A stretch of 64,000 bases of DNA from Conoideocrella luteorostrata (Eukaryota > Ascomycota > Sordariomycetes > Hypocreales > Clavicipitaceae), in contig JASWJB010000075.1 of the NCBI GenBank assembly GCA_032433595.1, forward strand, positions 62,001-126,000. Reading direction: 5' to 3'. Position 1 is the stretch's first letter. Every line of letters starts with the position of its first letter. A model generated the notes under the pieces. It was not told where the DNA came from, ran no database searches, and saw only the letters and a list, made by a program, of their open reading frames with translations. The position numbers and the translations under genes were made by a program. Positions 42,711-53,216 of the stretch are shown here, one piece after another.

Positions 42711-44674
42711 GATAAGTCCGGCTGACTAGAAGCGGCTAAACAGTTTTCAGCATTCAATTACAGTCGCTCAGACATGAGACAAGGTCGTAGTATCCACGAT
42801 CGGCTTTGAGGCTTTTCGTGGTGCTGAACTAGAAAGCTAATCTCGACGCTTGGACAATTGCGGGGTGAGAAAGGAACAGGCCAGTCCTCTTGCAGCCCGC
42901 CAGCTAGGGTCGTAACACGCGGACTCGGGGAATTAATCACACAAGAAACTACTCCGTATAGCACAATAGGAAGAAAGCAACCCAGAGCTAGAAATAGAGA
43001 ACATTAACGTAAGGGCCATTATGAGGCATAGACACAACTAGCGCTTCGTATGTAACATAAGTAGATAGTTGCCCTATTAGAGGGATCTCCACCGGGCGTA
43101 ATAAATTGCGTGTGTGTATTGGTTTGTGAGGTTTACATAGCTAGATACACAACCCAAGCTCGACTTCTAGCACCTCTCCGATATTGTGCATACCAGAACA
43201 GGATTGACGTCGATACCCTAGCGTCTTGATATCGGTCCAGCATACGGAGTATTTCGCCGGCTTTATGTGACAATGCATGGGACTAAAATGCAAGCATGAC
43301 GTGGTGTGTCGTATTCCGTCCTTTGCTTTATCAGCGTTGCTGCAGGCAACCGTAGCCACCGCAGTCGGTTTGTCCCACCCTAACTTGTCCACCCTACTAC
43401 TATGTACCAGCTCCAATCCTGGCGATCCCTAGCCCGTGAGCGCCTGGGAGGTGTCTGCTCCGCTGATTGGGGTCGGAGGACCATTGAGGGGGCAAGAGCC
43501 GGGTGGCGTGGTAAATCGTCGCGCTGCACTCAAGCACTGGAAACTCGACATTTAGCTGGGCTGGGCGGGTCAGAAGAGGGATGTTCGATTAATTGACTAG
43601 GTAAAGAGCCCACCCGTCTTGCCCAGCCTGGAGAATAAAAGGCTCCAAAGACTGTCTTTACTGGCCAAATTCGACGATAGAATCGCCCTTGGGCGCTCTG
43701 GCTGATAGGATTTGTGTAACAACTACCACAGCAGTGGCGATAAGGATGGGGAATTTAATGCAAAGGGACGCATCGCACTTCTTAATTGCCTGGCCTGAAG
43801 TGGTGGTAGATTATCTCCTAGATTCCGGTAAGGCACACCTCATGTATCTGTGGGGCCAGTTGACCAATAAGATCTAGTTAATGAAAGACACTTAATCTAC
43901 CGCCTATTTTCTACGGAGTACAATTCCCATATTTACATAGAGCTACATCGTACTTCCTAGACTTTGGCAGGTTACGCGGGTCACTAGAAGTCCCCAGGAA
44001 AAAAATGGGGAAGTGGGTCTCTAGATACGTGAAGTGTGCCTTATCGAAATCTACGAGATACCAACCATGCAGACTGAAATCCAGGTGTTCAAGAAATAGA
44101 GAATAAGCTAGAATTGAAGTAGCTTTTACTGTTATTAGTAGCCTAGTGCCAGTTTTGCCTTCCAAACGACTGACAGTGACTGGAGCACTAAAGTTGCTGA
44201 GATGTGAAGTCGGCTACTCCACCGGACTAGGCCCATGTTTTACTCTTTGCTGCGGAATTGTAGGGCGTCTTTGAGCTGCAGGTTCGCAGTGAGTAAACTG
44301 ATTGCCCGTCTTGGCACCAACGTCACCACCTTTCAAACACCAATTAGATGATAGTACCCAATCTACATTTCGTATTTCTTGATTTTACTTAACTATAAGT
44401 TTACATTTCTCCGTAGTTATGTGTATTCCCTTTTGTGTAAGAGCGTCCGATCTTAAGATTGTGAATTACGTGGTGCACTGCGCGTAGATCGCGACCGAAA
44501 TCAAACCACACAGCTCCCACAAGAGCTTCCATAGTCGATGCACCGGTCGTACGGGGAACGTTACTATTTTTCTTGCATGGAGTTTTAATAAATGTTGCTA
44601 GTTTCCACTCTTGCTGGAGCCTTTGTAGATTTTTACTGGAAGCTTCAGCTGAGACTGTATGCAGCGGATGTTCT
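42711..44674. other. Intergenic with repeat F copy and TACGGAGTA cluster
   Basis: About 2 kb with no supportable gene. It contains repeat F copy 4 (43000-43120, minus) and TACGGAGTA motifs at 42950, 43243 and 43912. Confidence 0.45.
43000..43120 (-). repeat. Dispersed repeat F, copy 4
   Basis: The reverse complement carries GCAATTTATTACGCCCGGTG, GAGATCCCTCTAATAGGGCA and ACTATCTACTTATG, closest to the copy at 11826. Confidence 0.65.
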
Positions 44675-45172
44675 TCATGGTTTCCGTTGTCCCAGACGTC
44701 CTAAGTGAGGCTGACGCGGACGGCTCCCATTAGTAGCGGATAAAGCTGAAGCCCCCGCGCTGAGAAGTGAAGTAGTTATGTACAGTGGATAACTAGTTAG
44801 TACAGTTCCCCCCAGGGGTGTCCACGCCGTCCGTAGGAAGTCCCACAGCGCTTCCAGTTGCAGCTGATTTTGGTCAACGATCGCATAACAGGAAAGCAGT
44901 CTCCCACATATGCAACAGACCACGAAGACAACGCCGACTAACCAAAGTCCGCCCAACACCACTGAGAGTAACAAAAATACGTTGTACTCCGCATGTAGTG
45001 ATCTAAAGGCAATTAGCTGAGTGCCAAAATTTCTCCGTCGTAAGCGTAGACTTAGTCGTGCGCCACTTTTCTTTGGGAGGGGTGGCAGGGGTGGTTGGGT
45101 GCCGACCCTGGTGGGGTTGGGTCCAGCCACAGCATTTCCGCCCAAGCAGCCTTTCGCTCCCTCCAAAACCAT
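44675..45172 (-). CDS. Hypothetical protein with one membrane segment (doubtful)
   Basis: An ATG-initiated frame of 165 codons. It has a basic, Pro/Arg-rich first part and one strongly hydrophobic stretch (VFLLLSVVLGGLWLVGVVFV) typical of a transmembrane helix, then Cys residues. No family is recognised and there is no codon or conservation evidence. It is divergent from the JmjC gene and overlaps its likely promoter region, so it may be spurious. Confidence 0.25.
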   Translation of the reverse strand: MVLEGAKGCLGGNAVAGPNPTRVGTQPPLPPLPKKSGARLSLRLRRRNFGTQLIAFRSLHAEYNVFLLLSVVLGGLWLVGVVFVVCCICGRLLSCYAIVDQNQLQLEALWDFLRTAWTPLGGTVLTSYPLYITTSLLSAGASALSATNGSRPRQPHLGRLGQRKP

Positions 45173-45290
45173 CTCATTGTCCGCCTAATCTCTTTTTCAT
45201 TTGGGTCCAGTCTGGATCTAGCTCTCTAGTATACTTTAAGTGCACTTTTTTTACGGAGTAGTCGAAACCATATTTATTAGTCGTTTCAGA

Positions 45291-47408
45291 ATGTCTCTTA
45301 TTGAGTCAGCGATGCGTGAGATCGAGGCCATTATGGTCAAGCTTCAGCAGGAAATTGCGACTGCAACAGATCGTCAGTCAAGCTTGAGGAAAAAACGAAA
45401 GACAGGTGTTGCATCATTGAAACCTTCGGACCTTGAGACTGCTATTGAACGAATAGAGCGGATACGTAGTGGCTTGAAAAGCATTCAAACGTTAATAGAA
45501 GCTGAAACGTCACCAGCACGGGCCCACTCACAACCATCTGGAGCTTGCACACAGCAGCAACCGCTCGCAGCTCGCGTCTCGCGACTCCGGCCAAGAATGT
45601 CAGTCCCTCGACCCGCAATGGCACACCCAGGGGACGATTCACGATCAAAAACTCTAAATTCCTCAACTAATTGGTCGGATTCACTGGTCCCAGCTATTGG
45701 TGATTCACGCCGCGCTTCTTGTGAGGACCCAATCGCGTCACCGTCACACACCCGTTGTGCTCCACATGACGAGACTACTCAAACACTTCGAATTGATCAA
45801 ATGGGCCCGGGACTTGTCGATAACCTGAGAGGTCTTATTGACTCTGACTCGTTTTCGGGAAAGATTACAATAGAGGATTTATATGACATTGACTGGGCGA
45901 CTGTCAGATTTGACAAGCCAAAGAGATCTGAGCAGTGTGCTGTGGAATACAAGTCTACGTCCATTGCGCCTGGATGCGTTCGCTTAGACAATTCGCCAGA
46001 GGGAAGCTTCAGGCTGCTGGATTTCTCGAAACCAACAGAGTACCTATCAAGCGAGGAGGCGTGGAAATTCCTAGACCAAATAGTGCAAGCCCCGCCGGAA
46101 GGCCCGCTTTCATACTACACCGGGCCACAACTCCTATCAACCTTTGGCGAGTTGCTTCATCCAGGATCAGCCCTGGCAGAGGTTGGTCAAATAGAGGGTA
46201 TTAACTCGGTATTTGATCATATCGGAGAGAAGGGATCAGGCACCGCAATCCATCACGAAGACGCACTTCTACTGTCTTGTAATATCACGATCCGCGGAAG
46301 AAAAGGGTGGTTGATAATTCGGAAGTACCACACCAAAAAATTCGAGGATTACATCCGTACATTCATCAAGGACAAGGATAATTGCGACCAATTTGTCCGA
46401 CATCAAGGTCTGCTGATTTCTCCATCTGAACTGCATAACCAAAACATCGACTTCGATATACATTGTACTATGCCCGGTGATTTGATCGTCACAAAACCAA
46501 GACAGTACCACCTTGTATGGAATATCACAGATTGCTACGCAAAGTCAATGAACTTCCTCTATCCTGGCGAGGAACCCTTTCCTAATCAGCTGTCAGTTTG
46601 TGAAGAATGCGGGCTCTACGACCTTTACCATCACGGCAAGTTGAAATTTGCGAATAAACGCTCCGAAATACGAAAATACGCAGCCCAAATACTAGAGCAG
46701 GAGCCTTTTTGCGTGCTACCTAAATTCGATTTCCGCAGACCACCAAATCCAAAAGTTTTTAAGCTAGCAGCGTTACTCCATACTAAAGCGGTAATTTTCC
46801 AATTCATAAAGCTTGTCACTGCCAGCCGTCAGAATGGTAATTGCAGAGTTATTGCGAATTCTGATGACCCAGAAGAACGCTTGTGGCAACATATTTCCAA
46901 TCTGAAGAAATCTGAGGCTCAATCAGACTTACGTGCAGTCCTTCGTCGATATGATCAGCTACTCCTCTTTGTTGATTACGAAAAGGCTCTAAAGGGACAA
47001 CAGAGAGCTAGCCCAGAATATGTTAACAATATATGCCAAAAATCCAGGTGGACCACTAACCAGTTTGCTTACAATCGAAGATATGGTCAAGCCTGGAAGT
47101 ACCTCACGGAGTGTTTTAACGGTATAGTCTGCTTTATTCCTACAAGTCGAACTTTTACTGGTATTCAGGTTTCAAAGACGGATTACGCTACAATAGCGCA
47201 CCACAAAGATGATTTAGAAGACTTCAAGCAGTTACTCAGCAATGATCATATACTAAAACTATGCGCTGCTGGACAAGCTTTCCAGGAAAGCCACATGGGG
47301 TCAGAGCTTCATGAATTCAGGTGGGAGACAGAGAACATTGAGGATCTAACGTCTATGTCAATGGAAGAGATTCTGCCTTATATAAGCACGGTGCGAGATA
47401 CTCGCTGA
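45291..47408 (+). CDS. JmjC-domain 2-oxoglutarate oxygenase-like protein
   Basis: Single exon, 705 residues from the ATG at 45291; an upstream in-frame ATG at 45240 would add 17 residues of poor context. The N-terminus is a coiled-coil-like helix (SAMREIEAIMVKLQQEIATA) followed by a basic, low-complexity linker. The JmjC core follows. AIHHEDALLL (about 320) offers the first iron-binding His with an acidic partner, GWLIIRKYHTKKF a Lys that could hold 2-oxoglutarate, and MPGDLIVTKPRQYHLVWN (about 393-410) the second iron-binding His. FLYPGEEPF then fits the usual NxxxPGE end. A cysteine pair (CEECGLYD) follows. This suggests a histone-demethylase-like or protein hydroxylase enzyme; the substrate is unknown. 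It sits next to heavily RIPed transposon DNA. Confidence 0.8.
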   Translation: MSLIESAMREIEAIMVKLQQEIATATDRQSSLRKKRKTGVASLKPSDLETAIERIERIRSGLKSIQTLIEAETSPARAHSQPSGACTQQQPLAARVSRLRPRMSVPRPAMAHPGDDSRSKTLNSSTNWSDSLVPAIGDSRRASCEDPIASPSHTRCAPHDETTQTLRIDQMGPGLVDNLRGLIDSDSFSGKITIEDLYDIDWATVRFDKPKRSEQCAVEYKSTSIAPGCVRLDNSPEGSFRLLDFSKPTEYLSSEEAWKFLDQIVQAPPEGPLSYYTGPQLLSTFGELLHPGSALAEVGQIEGINSVFDHIGEKGSGTAIHHEDALLLSCNITIRGRKGWLIIRKYHTKKFEDYIRTFIKDKDNCDQFVRHQGLLISPSELHNQNIDFDIHCTMPGDLIVTKPRQYHLVWNITDCYAKSMNFLYPGEEPFPNQLSVCEECGLYDLYHHGKLKFANKRSEIRKYAAQILEQEPFCVLPKFDFRRPPNPKVFKLAALLHTKAVIFQFIKLVTASRQNGNCRVIANSDDPEERLWQHISNLKKSEAQSDLRAVLRRYDQLLLFVDYEKALKGQQRASPEYVNNICQKSRWTTNQFAYNRRYGQAWKYLTECFNGIVCFIPTSRTFTGIQVSKTDYATIAHHKDDLEDFKQLLSNDHILKLCAAGQAFQESHMGSELHEFRWETENIEDLTSMSMEEILPYISTVRDTR

Positions 47409-47671
47409 TGTTGGCAAACTATGTTGCCTCACTGGGTGGCAGTGTTTGTATGTATGTTTCACATAAAGAGATGGTGGCATGGGAGAGCGACATGCAGCAC
47501 AGTCGAAAGTATTGTATATCCATGTGGCGAAACATCAGGTAATGGACTCGTTGAAGTTGAGTAAATTGACATTAAAGGGAGCGGCTTAAGATCCTGCAAA
47601 GGAATTGCATCTAAGGGGTCTGGGTGGATAATACAGGTCGGCATACGAAGTAGATAGATTCAATTGATGGT
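47409..47671. other. Short spacer after JmjC gene
   Basis: No feature recognised. Confidence 0.3.
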
Positions 47672-47747
47672 TCTATTGAGGGAGCACTCCCTGCATTATA
47701 GGCGCGCGCTCAACCGGAGATGTGCGCTGATTACTTAATAATGCGGC

Positions 47748-50723
47748 GGCTTCGCATAGGTTCGCGGGTACCCGCGAATATAACGAGTCGCGGGTACCCG
47801 TGAAATTACCCAAACGGGGTTAGCTACCTCCGCTGTCGGACCCTCTACGCGTCGGCGGGATAATATCCCAAGAGTACGCGATTTTATGCTATGCTATTAT
47901 ATATCTAGTAACTTTTCCCTAATGTTTAACCGCAAATAAAATAAAGTTATCTTTAAATAATTTCTTAGTTAATTATTTTTTACCTAAAGGTAATTATAAC
48001 TCTTATAATATATTATTTAAGGCTATTAATATATAAGCTATACTAAGAGAATATACCTTTATAACTAGGAAGTTAATTATAAAGAAAATTAATAAGAAAA
48101 TAGTAATATTCTCTTATAATTATAGTTACTACCCTTTAAATGCCTTAAAAGTATATTAATATAAAATAATAACACATAATATAAGCTATTTATTCTTAGT
48201 TTTAATAAAAGAGTCTTTAAATAACACTATATAATCCCTTTAGTATTATTTTAATAAATATTTTATAGTATATAATTATAAACTAAGCTAATATCCCTTT
48301 ATATATTTAAGATACTATATAATATTTAAAAGTAATATAATATATTTATAAAATCTATTAAGTATAAGAATTAATTTAAAAAATATTAAAACTTATATTT
48401 ATTAAAATATATTATTTATTGCTACTTAATAAGATATTTATAATTATATTATAAGCACTAAATAAGATATTTATAAAGGGTAAAGTATTATTAATACTTT
48501 AGTAAATTAGCTAAATTAAGAAGGCTTTTAGAACTAAATATAGCTTAATGCTAATAATTAAGTAATAATAGTTTTTTTTATTTATTTAGAGTTATTAGTA
48601 TATTTATATATATATTTAAATATTTTAATTTTAAACTATATATATAAAACTAATAAATATAAAATATTACTTCTTAATATAATTAGGGTTAATACTTATT
48701 AAAGATTATTTTATATTATATTTATATTTCTTAGTAATAAAACTAAGCTAGATTATTTATAAGCTTTAGATTACCTAAAGTTAATATATAAAGTCTACAA
48801 AGTATAGCTACTATTTATTATTTTAATAAATTAGTGTATTACTTATATAAATACTATTAATACCTATTTCCCTTTTGCTATATTATTACTATGCCTTTAG
48901 TATATAAATAAAGTAATCCTTTATTATTATTTACTATCTTTTACCTAAGACTAATAATAGCAAAAGTAATATAAAGTATAAGGGAAAGGAATAAATACTT
49001 AAAATAAGTTTTATAGTTATTAGTATATAATTATAAGTTTACTAAATAAAGGAATTTTTAAGAATTAAGTGTTAAAGTTTAAATAAAAATATATATTAAC
49101 TTATATTAAAAAAATTAAATATATTAAGATTAATTAGCTTAACTTATATAAAGAAAAAATTATTAAAGCTTAAGTTAATTAATATTTATACTTTAATAAT
49201 ATTATTATTTTTAAAGTAAAAGGTATTTATATATTATTAAAAAGCTACTTAAAATAATTTATACTTAATTTATTTAAGGCATAAAGGGCTATTAAATAAG
49301 CATTACTTAATTAACTCTTTAAACTATAGTTTAACTAAGCTAAGTAGTAAATTTAAATACTTATTAAGCTATTTAAATAATTATATAATATAGTATATAG
49401 CTAAGTATCTTATAAGGCTTTATAAAAAGTAAAGAAGTAATAAAAGCTTTTACTAGAGGTAAACTTAACTTATTTACTATATTATATAGGCTTTTTTTTT
49501 AGATTATAAGGATTATTATATATATATAAACTTAAAGAACTTTTATCTTAAGACTAAGCTCTTTAACTTAATAACTTTTATTTATATTAATATTTTAAAT
49601 AAAGTAGTATACTTAAGCTATTATTAAAACCTTCTTAATAAGTTAAATTAAATATTATTATAATATTATTACCTTAGTTAAGTATTTACTAAAAGCTAAG
49701 TAATTTTAAAGTAATTAAAAGAATAATATTACTTAAAATATTATTAATATATAGTAAGTATTATACTATAGAATATATAAGAATATTTAAGTTATATTTA
49801 TTAAGGTATACTAAGCTTAAATAATAACTATTAAATAATATATACTAACTTATATTATAAAATCCTACTACTCTTAGCTTAAACTAAGAGTTAATAGCTA
49901 TAGTATTAAAGTATTAGTTTAAAGATATAGTAATTATTAATAAAGAACTTAATATTATAAATAAAACATAAGAATAATTTAAAGTAAATTAAGAAAATCC
50001 TATAAAGCTATTAAGTAAAACCCTAAAGTATAATATAGCTTACTTACTTATATTACTAATTTAAAGCCCTTTACCTTTAGCTTTAGTTATAGTTATATTA
50101 ATGTAAAGCTAGCCTATATCCCTATTATTAATATACTATAATCCTAGGGTTATTTTTTAATAATATATAAAGAAAAGGTAAGCTTAGTATAAAGCTTAAA
50201 TTCTTAAAACTTATATAAATAACTAAATATACTAAAAAGCTAAAGGTCTCCTGCTAAGGTTTAAGAAAGTAAGCTATAACTAGTGTCTTAATTATAAGTA
50301 AATAAGAAAATAATATATTACTTCTAAAGGTACTAAGGAATAAATAAAAAAGGAAATAATAATATACTTAAACTAAAATAAGGTAAAAAATAACTAAATT
50401 AATACATAAGTAGTAATAAAGCTAAAAAATAGCTAGTTTAGCGTAAGGCTTAAATAGATTTAAAGGAAAGTAAAATAAGACTTTAAGGAATAGCAAGCTT
50501 TACATAGAGAGGCAGGGATAAGTAAATTTCAAGATAAGCTAGAAGTAGTAGCGGGCTCTAAAGAAGATTACATCTATGTTATTAATTAGACTAGAAATAA
50601 AGCACTAAGTGTCTTCCGACGCGTAGAGGGTCCAATAGCGGAGGTAGCTAACCCCGTTTGGGTAATTTCACGGGTACCCGCGACTCGTTATATTCGCGGG
50701 TACCCGCGAACCTATGCGAAGCC
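47748..50723. mobile_element. MULE-like DNA transposon, 2976 bp, RIP-degraded, 9-bp target duplication
   Basis: About 108-bp terminal inverted repeats start GGCTTCGCATAGGTTCGCGG and differ by about two transition changes. They contain the internal palindromes CGCGGGTACCCGCG. The element is flanked by TAATGCGGC at 47739-47747 and 50724-50732. Long TIRs with a 9-bp duplication are the hallmark of Mutator-like elements. The interior (about 47880-50570) is extremely A+T-rich and has no frame, so the transposase, if any, has been erased. Confidence 0.88.
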
Positions 50724-50741
50724 TAATGCGGCACGTTGCGC

Positions 50742-50782
50742 GCACGGGCCACAACGTGGAAAATTCACGTTGTGGCCCGTGC
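50742..50782. repeat. Perfect 17-bp hairpin in repeat E
   Basis: GCACGGGCCACAACGTG and its exact reverse complement, separated by GAAAATT. The identical hairpin occurs at 58823-58863. A second, imperfect foldback follows (about 50801-50891) with arms around GGGGAACAAATTACATGACC. Confidence 0.9.
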
Positions 50783-51381
50783 ACTCCCACGGCTCGTTAG
50801 GCAGGCAGGCGGGGAACAAATTACATGACCCTTTGCGGCGTGGTTTGGTTAGTCTTTAAGGGTTATGTAATTTGTCCCCTGCCTGGCAGGCTATCGTCTC
50901 CTGCTGCGACTACCCTGCACTAACACTTGACTCCGTGAATGACTACGACTTAGAGGGACGACTAAGACCTTATCTATGTACTAGCTTGTTTATAGAATCT
51001 ATAGCATAGTAGATCTTACCAGAGAGAAAGGTTTTCTTATTCCCTTTGTTATGCTGTCTTTCTTATAGTTTAAAATAAGTAGTATATTATAATTTAGTGT
51101 AAATTTCGAATTTATAGCTAATATATTTAGAAGTTTTCTATATAAAGCACTTATCTTGCAAAATATATTATTAACTAAGAACGTCTGCTATTTAGCAGAA
51201 TAAATTAGTCCTGTAGCTTATAATACAATAATCCTTGTCTTTATTACAGTTATAATTAGCGCAAAGGTGTTGAGCGGTGTGCGCTGACTACTCAATCCGA
51301 GCATACTAGCTACTCTACGCGTGCGTGCCGTGCAACAGTACCCTTTATTTTCAGGTGGGGACCGAATGGGGGGTTGGCCTC

Positions 51382-51560
51382 CTTGTTGAGACGAGAATAG
51401 CCCTTGTCAGGATGATTAGTGCCGTAAATAGCTAGCTGGGTCCGATAGTGAGGCTTGATAGTGAGCAGCGACCCGAAAAGTGAGGCGATGCCTCGGATAA
51501 CGAGGCAGTGCAAAGAAGGCCGTAGATATCGATGGAAGGAAGAAAGGTGCTGTTCTTGTT
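51382..51560 (+). mobile_element. LTR family B fragment (copy B4, 5' part only)
   Basis: Begins TGTTGAGACGAGAATAGCCC, identical in style to the nested copy at 26247, and contains AGTGCCGTAAATAGCTAG as in 13867. The 3' half with the ATAACGCAACA end is absent. Confidence 0.65.
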
Positions 51561-53216
51561 GTGTTCGCTGTGTCACTGATAGAGCGGGCTCCCAAAGCAC
51601 CGAGAAATCCCAGTAGGGAAGGGTCGCTGGCTAATATTATTGAATAACTAAAAAATGCCGTGAAAAACCAGGACTAACTTGTTGAATCCCGCTCCCCGCC
51701 GCCATCCACGGCTCCTACTTCTTTTTTGCACTTTCCAAGAATAGACGAGCTGCGCTTCCGTGATTGCAGATATATAGTTCGCGATGGGCGATCGATCAGG
51801 GCTCATTGTTAGAAGATGCATAATTGGCAGAACAATACGAGCACGAATACATGATTCATTCTGGATACCCTTGATTTTTGGGTGGATGGTTGGGGCATAT
51901 AGGAACATGGGTTTCTCATAATGAATACTTCGGATTGATTTTTGGGGCAGGAGCTTCAAGCCAACAAGCCAAAATAATGTAGCATGTTCTTAAGGACGGC
52001 AAAGACTGCTTGGATTGATAGGCCTCCAATGAGCAACACGGCGGAGAGACACATTGCATCCCTAGATTACGAGGGAATTTTTTAATTGGAACACGTCTCA
52101 CGAAGGTGACAAAGTGAGGCTTCGTGCATAGTGATGATAAGCCCTCTCCACGACTGTAATTGGCTGCTTTGTTATGCGAGCCGGACCTCATTATCGTAGA
52201 GGCAGCCAAGCTTGCAGGGGGCTTAGATGGAGGGTGTCCAAGCCTCATAGATGTCGCCATTACGGAGTAGTTACCAGTCAATTGCCCAGGTGAGCGTAAT
52301 ATCACTTCGTCTCCTCATATTATTCCTTGAAACCCGAGTGGCAGAAGAACATATACTCGCTAAACCTTCAACAGCTACAGCAAGCTTCCGAGTGCATCGA
52401 TGTTGAATAGCCTGGCTATGTTAGACCCTGCACACCAAACTATTAAATAGATTCGCTCGCTCGAATTAGGGTATTCTGCCTCACGGAACACTTTCCACCA
52501 TGAGCATCAAGGCCCGGTGGGGATCAATCGGAGCGACGACAATCATTACTGTCTGGGCAGAATTGACGAGCACATGGTCATAATAGCAAATAAAACCGTG
52601 CAGAGGAAGTGACAAGCCAATTCGTCAGGCAATAATCAGGGTGGCTGGGTGGCGGCTGCAATGACAAGGTCAGGATAGCCCATGCAGACCCCTTAGTCGC
52701 TGGGTTGGTTGAGGCCCAACATTTGGCACGGGTCCCAAGAGAGAACAAGGACCCTCCCTCCAAGACTCGACAAGCACACACCTTCACTCTCACACGCACT
52801 GTCACGAAGTGAGCAGCTATGGCAGCTCTGAGAGTGGATTGAAGTCCTTGATTTCCATCTAGTTTGAAGAGGAGTTTGACAACTATTTTTACTTAAATTC
52901 CGTCTCTAGCTTCGGCCAATCTAGGATTTCCAAGCCTTGGCAGAATTACATAATTCTATCAAATCCACTGAACTCCTCCGAAGTGTGTAATTCCAGGATA
53001 TATTATCGAATGACTCTTTACACACACTTGGTGACTACCATCGGTGAGATTCGGTTTTGCCTGCCTCTGCTCTGCTCCGTCATCCGCCCTCTATCACCTT
53101 CTTTATTATCACTATCTATCTTCTCCTTCTTCTTTTCTTTCCTGCATCAAATTACTGGATACTCTGTTATGTTCTATGCTAACAACTTGGCCTAGGCTTG
53201 AAAGGACAAGTTCAAA
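51561..53216. other. Intergenic upstream of the NLR; no gene supported
   Basis: Open frames on the minus strand (51648-51959, 51916-52305) have no recognised family. There is a TACGGAGTA at 52261-52269 and a TGTCACGAAGTGAGCAGCTA block (repeat I type) near 52800. The last 200 bp before 53217 are pyrimidine-rich and form the likely leader. Confidence 0.4.

Larger units (their letters stand above)
47672..51290 (+). repeat. Repeat E, copy 1 (split by MULE-like insertion)
   Basis: 47672-47747 and 50733-51290 together align end to end with 58751-59370. Landmarks are GCGCTGATTACTTAATAATG, a GC-rich hairpin, TATCGTCTC, ACTAGCTTGTTTATAGAATC, and GTTATAATTAGCGCAAAGGT. The differences between the copies are mostly C/T and G/A, as expected from RIP. 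No coding potential and unknown class; it may be an LTR or a foldback element. Confidence 0.8.

Noticed and set aside
43402..43877. Short plus-strand frames near 43.4-43.9 kb
   Set aside because: 60-odd codons each, biased composition, no signature.
47672..51296. TGCGCTGATTACTTAAT near 47721 and TGCGCTGACTACTCAAT near 51279 as LTR-like direct repeats
   Set aside because: Only about 20 bp match, and the other copy of repeat E does not repeat the pattern at its right end.
51648..52305. Two overlapping minus-strand frames upstream of the NLR
   Set aside because: No family signature, overlapping in different frames, and next to an LTR fragment; not supportable as genes.
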